From: Antedon bifida
Taxonomy: Eukaryota > Echinodermata > Crinoidea > Comatulida > Antedonidae
Assembly (NCBI GenBank): GCA_963402885.1
Contig: OY727093.1
Coordinates: 11,977,501 to 12,041,500 of the forward strand
Direction of reading: 5' to 3'
DNA: 64,000 nt
Shown here: positions 61,816-64,000 of the stretch, piece after piece
Layout: every line of letters begins with the position of its first letter
Numbering within the stretch: the stretch's first letter is position 1
Translations under genes and position numbers: made by a program
Notes under the pieces: generated by a model
The model's database searches: none
Seen by the model: the letters and a program-made list of their open reading frames with translations, nothing else
Told to the model about the DNA's origin: nothing

Positions 61816-64000
61816 CGTTTTATACATTTTATTGTAATTAATAAAATTAATAAAATTACTTCTCCTGAAAAGACAACAACCACTACATCAACTGAGCGCT
61901 ATACAACACTTATGACAGTGCTAAATAAGGCAGTTGAAGAAGTCCCGAAGAAAACAAGAAACCAAAATGCTCATCCCTGGGATGGTGATGAAAGACTACA
62001 ACAGCTTATAAAAGAAAGAAAGAATATTAACAAAAGCACAGTTACCTACAAAGAAGAGGAGATCAAGGCTATGCAGAAAGCAATTAAGATAAGGGTTAAG
62101 GAACTACGGAATGAATATTTGTATGAAGAAGCAAGCAAGTTAAATGAAGCCCACCAAAATAGAAAAATATTTGATTTATGGAGAAAAGCTAAGGAGCACG
62201 GTGATGTTATAAGAAAAGCACCAAAGCCTATAAAATGTCCTGGATTACGTGAACACTTTAAAGATCACTTTAATCCAGACCAATCTAGCCTTAAAATCCC
62301 AGATGAAATTAGCACACCTCCAGAATATATTATCAACCTGAGACAACCAGAATTTGAGATAGACAATGAACCTCCGTCCAAGAAAGAAATTATTGATGCA
62401 ATCGGACATCTAAAAGGTCGCAAAGCTACCCTAGATGTCGCTTCTGAAATGTTGCAAGTCGCCACAGAGAACCCAGTATTCGTCGACCATGTACATAGAC
62501 TGTTTGAGGAAATTTGGAGAACGAAAGAAGTACCAAGTGATTGGGGACTGTCCAAATTAACAACCATTTGGAAAAAAAAAGGCAGTCCACTTGATCCATC
62601 AATGTATAGAGGAATATCGATTGGGTCTACATTTTCAAAGATACTTATGGTTATCATTCTTTCACGTTTTTCCATCTTTTATGAAAGTCAACTTCTACGC
62701 ACACAGTTTGGATTCAGGTCCAACAGAGGGTGCAATGATGCTATATATGTAATCAAGCAGATCCAGGAAATTGCGTATCGCTCAAATCGCAAACTCTATA
62801 CATGCTTCATTGATTTAACAGCAGCATTCGACCATGTGAATCGTAATCTTCTTTTCCTAAGCGTTCGTAATAGGTTTCACTTAAACCAGTCTACTACTAT
62901 GATTGACATTATACAATCACTGTACAGCTCAACGAAAGCATACCTTGCTGACGACGATCCGAGTGATGATAAGTTCGAAACATCTTCTGGGGTGCGACAG
63001 GGTGGTATTGAGAGTACCAGCATGTTTAACCAATATTTTGATTACGTTATTAGAGTGTTCAAACAACGCTGTAAAGATGCTAGTTTGGATGGCCTAATGA
63101 TACAATACCTAATTCCTATTGAAGCTACAAATCGTGCTCAAAGACGTAAAGCACCATCAAGGGGCATCTATGACGACTTTGAAAGTGGCTATGCTGATGA
63201 CTTTGCTGTAAGCTCCTGGTCACAAGAAGAACTGCAAACCATTGTGAACATCTTGAATAAAGTTTGTCTGGAATTTGGTCTAAGAATTAGTGCCCCCAAA
63301 ACAGAAACCATTATATGGAACTGGAAAGAGGAAGTTGAAGAATACCCAAGATGCATCATACAAATTGGCGGCGTACACATTAACAACGTAACACACTTTA
63401 GATACCTTGGTGTATGGGCTACCTACAATGATGTTCATATTGGAGATCAAGAAGTAAAATACAGAATCAATTCAGCCAAAGGAGCATTTGCAGAGAATAG
63501 AGCATTGCTTACCAACAGAACGATCCACTTACAAACAAGAATGATGTTTCTTAATGGTCTAGTTAGGAGTAGACTCACCTATGGTTGCCATGCTTGGAGG
63601 GCAACAGGAAGTGAAATGTCCAAACTTAGCACAACATACAAAACCTTCCTAAGAAGAATGCTAGTGAATGGCTTTCAAAGAGTCTGCCCACCAAACCATG
63701 TAGACATATCCTCAGATGAAGAAACAGATGAAAACTATATAGACTGGCGTTACGTTATTGATAATGACGATCTCTACAAAATTACTGGCTGTCAACCGCT
63801 AGAAGAATATGTCTACAAGCAACAATTCAACTGGATCGGACATGTAATTAGAAAAGAAAATGAAGATCCTACAAAAATTCTTACTTTTCACACAACCCAA
63901 AGTAAACGAAGAGGTCGGAAGATACCATCAATACTTGATAGAGTTGTACAACAAAGTCAACTTACTAGATGCAACTTCATTAGAGCCTGCTTCAACAGAA
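61816..64000 (+). mobile_element. Non-LTR (LINE) retrotransposon, apparently 5'-truncated, running off the window
   Basis: The reverse-transcriptase frame opens after a stop at 61813 and stays open to the end. No AP-endonuclease domain precedes it, which suggests a 5'-truncated copy. It lies in the sense direction of the host gene. The 3' end and target duplication are outside the window. Confidence 0.8.
61912..64000 (+). CDS. Reverse transcriptase of a non-LTR retrotransposon (3' end outside window)
   Basis: About 696 codons are open from ATG 61912. Upstream codons to 61816 are also open, but the true N-terminus is probably lost. An N-terminal basic coiled region precedes the RT fold. Motif A is CFIDLTAAFDHV (D301), motif B SGVRQGGIESTSMFNQYFD, and motif C GYADDF (427-430), so the catalytic aspartates are present. 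The thumb and C-terminal part follow, with FNWIGHVIRKENEDP and KRRGRK, a basic W-x-G-H-V-x-R end seen in many LINE proteins. The clade is undetermined. The intact frame suggests recent insertion. Confidence 0.88.
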   Translation, partial: MTVLNKAVEEVPKKTRNQNAHPWDGDERLQQLIKERKNINKSTVTYKEEEIKAMQKAIKIRVKELRNEYLYEEASKLNEAHQNRKIFDLWRKAKEHGDVIRKAPKPIKCPGLREHFKDHFNPDQSSLKIPDEISTPPEYIINLRQPEFEIDNEPPSKKEIIDAIGHLKGRKATLDVASEMLQVATENPVFVDHVHRLFEEIWRTKEVPSDWGLSKLTTIWKKKGSPLDPSMYRGISIGSTFSKILMVIILSRFSIFYESQLLRTQFGFRSNRGCNDAIYVIKQIQEIAYRSNRKLYTCFIDLTAAFDHVNRNLLFLSVRNRFHLNQSTTMIDIIQSLYSSTKAYLADDDPSDDKFETSSGVRQGGIESTSMFNQYFDYVIRVFKQRCKDASLDGLMIQYLIPIEATNRAQRRKAPSRGIYDDFESGYADDFAVSSWSQEELQTIVNILNKVCLEFGLRISAPKTETIIWNWKEEVEEYPRCIIQIGGVHINNVTHFRYLGVWATYNDVHIGDQEVKYRINSAKGAFAENRALLTNRTIHLQTRMMFLNGLVRSRLTYGCHAWRATGSEMSKLSTTYKTFLRRMLVNGFQRVCPPNHVDISSDEETDENYIDWRYVIDNDDLYKITGCQPLEEYVYKQQFNWIGHVIRKENEDPTKILTFHTTQSKRRGRKIPSILDRVVQQSQLTRCNFIRACFNR

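Overview
This window looks like nuclear DNA from an invertebrate deuterostome, most likely an echinoderm or close relative. It is AT-rich, its genes are split by many GT-AG introns, short inverted-repeat elements are abundant, and the octamer TAGGCCTA recurs (the last is recalled as a feature of such genomes, not measured). All gene identities come from reading translations against remembered families; no search was run.

Layout: (1) 1-12635, plus strand: the 3' part of a Trio/Kalirin RhoGEF gene (second PH domain, Ser-rich linker, SH3, Ig, FN3, protein kinase), ending with a new-looking C-terminal tail. (2) 16958-22553, plus: two tandem genes for secreted GM2-activator-like lipid-binding proteins, with identical intron phases. 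(3) 24709-26905, plus: an otopetrin-like multi-pass membrane protein, almost intronless. (4) 31099-27583, minus: an SLX9/FAM207A ribosome-biogenesis protein, with a 1.8 kb TIR element carrying an 8-bp target duplication in its first intron. (5) 35484-32001, minus: an unrecognised 929-residue acidic protein with two copies of a helix that fits the PKA-RII-binding (AKAP) pattern, 16 tandem Asn/Glu/Ser-rich repeats and a basic patch. (6) 37463-60695 and beyond, plus: a SESTD1-like gene (SEC14 domain plus spectrin repeats) whose rod runs over 1000 residues past the end of vertebrate SESTD1, with a candidate internal first exon at 48082. (7) 61816-64000, plus: a non-LTR retrotransposon reverse transcriptase, open to the window edge and inserted in an intron of gene 6.

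The genes do not form a pathway. Trio and SESTD1 both belong to the SEC14/spectrin group and lie 25 kb apart in the same orientation. The AKAP-like and SESTD1-like genes are divergent around a CpG-containing intergenic stretch. Otopetrin and SLX9 are convergent, with poly(A) signals about 260 bp apart. Introns and intergenic DNA hold several TIR/MITE elements, a tRNA-derived SINE, LINE fossils and short tandem arrays.
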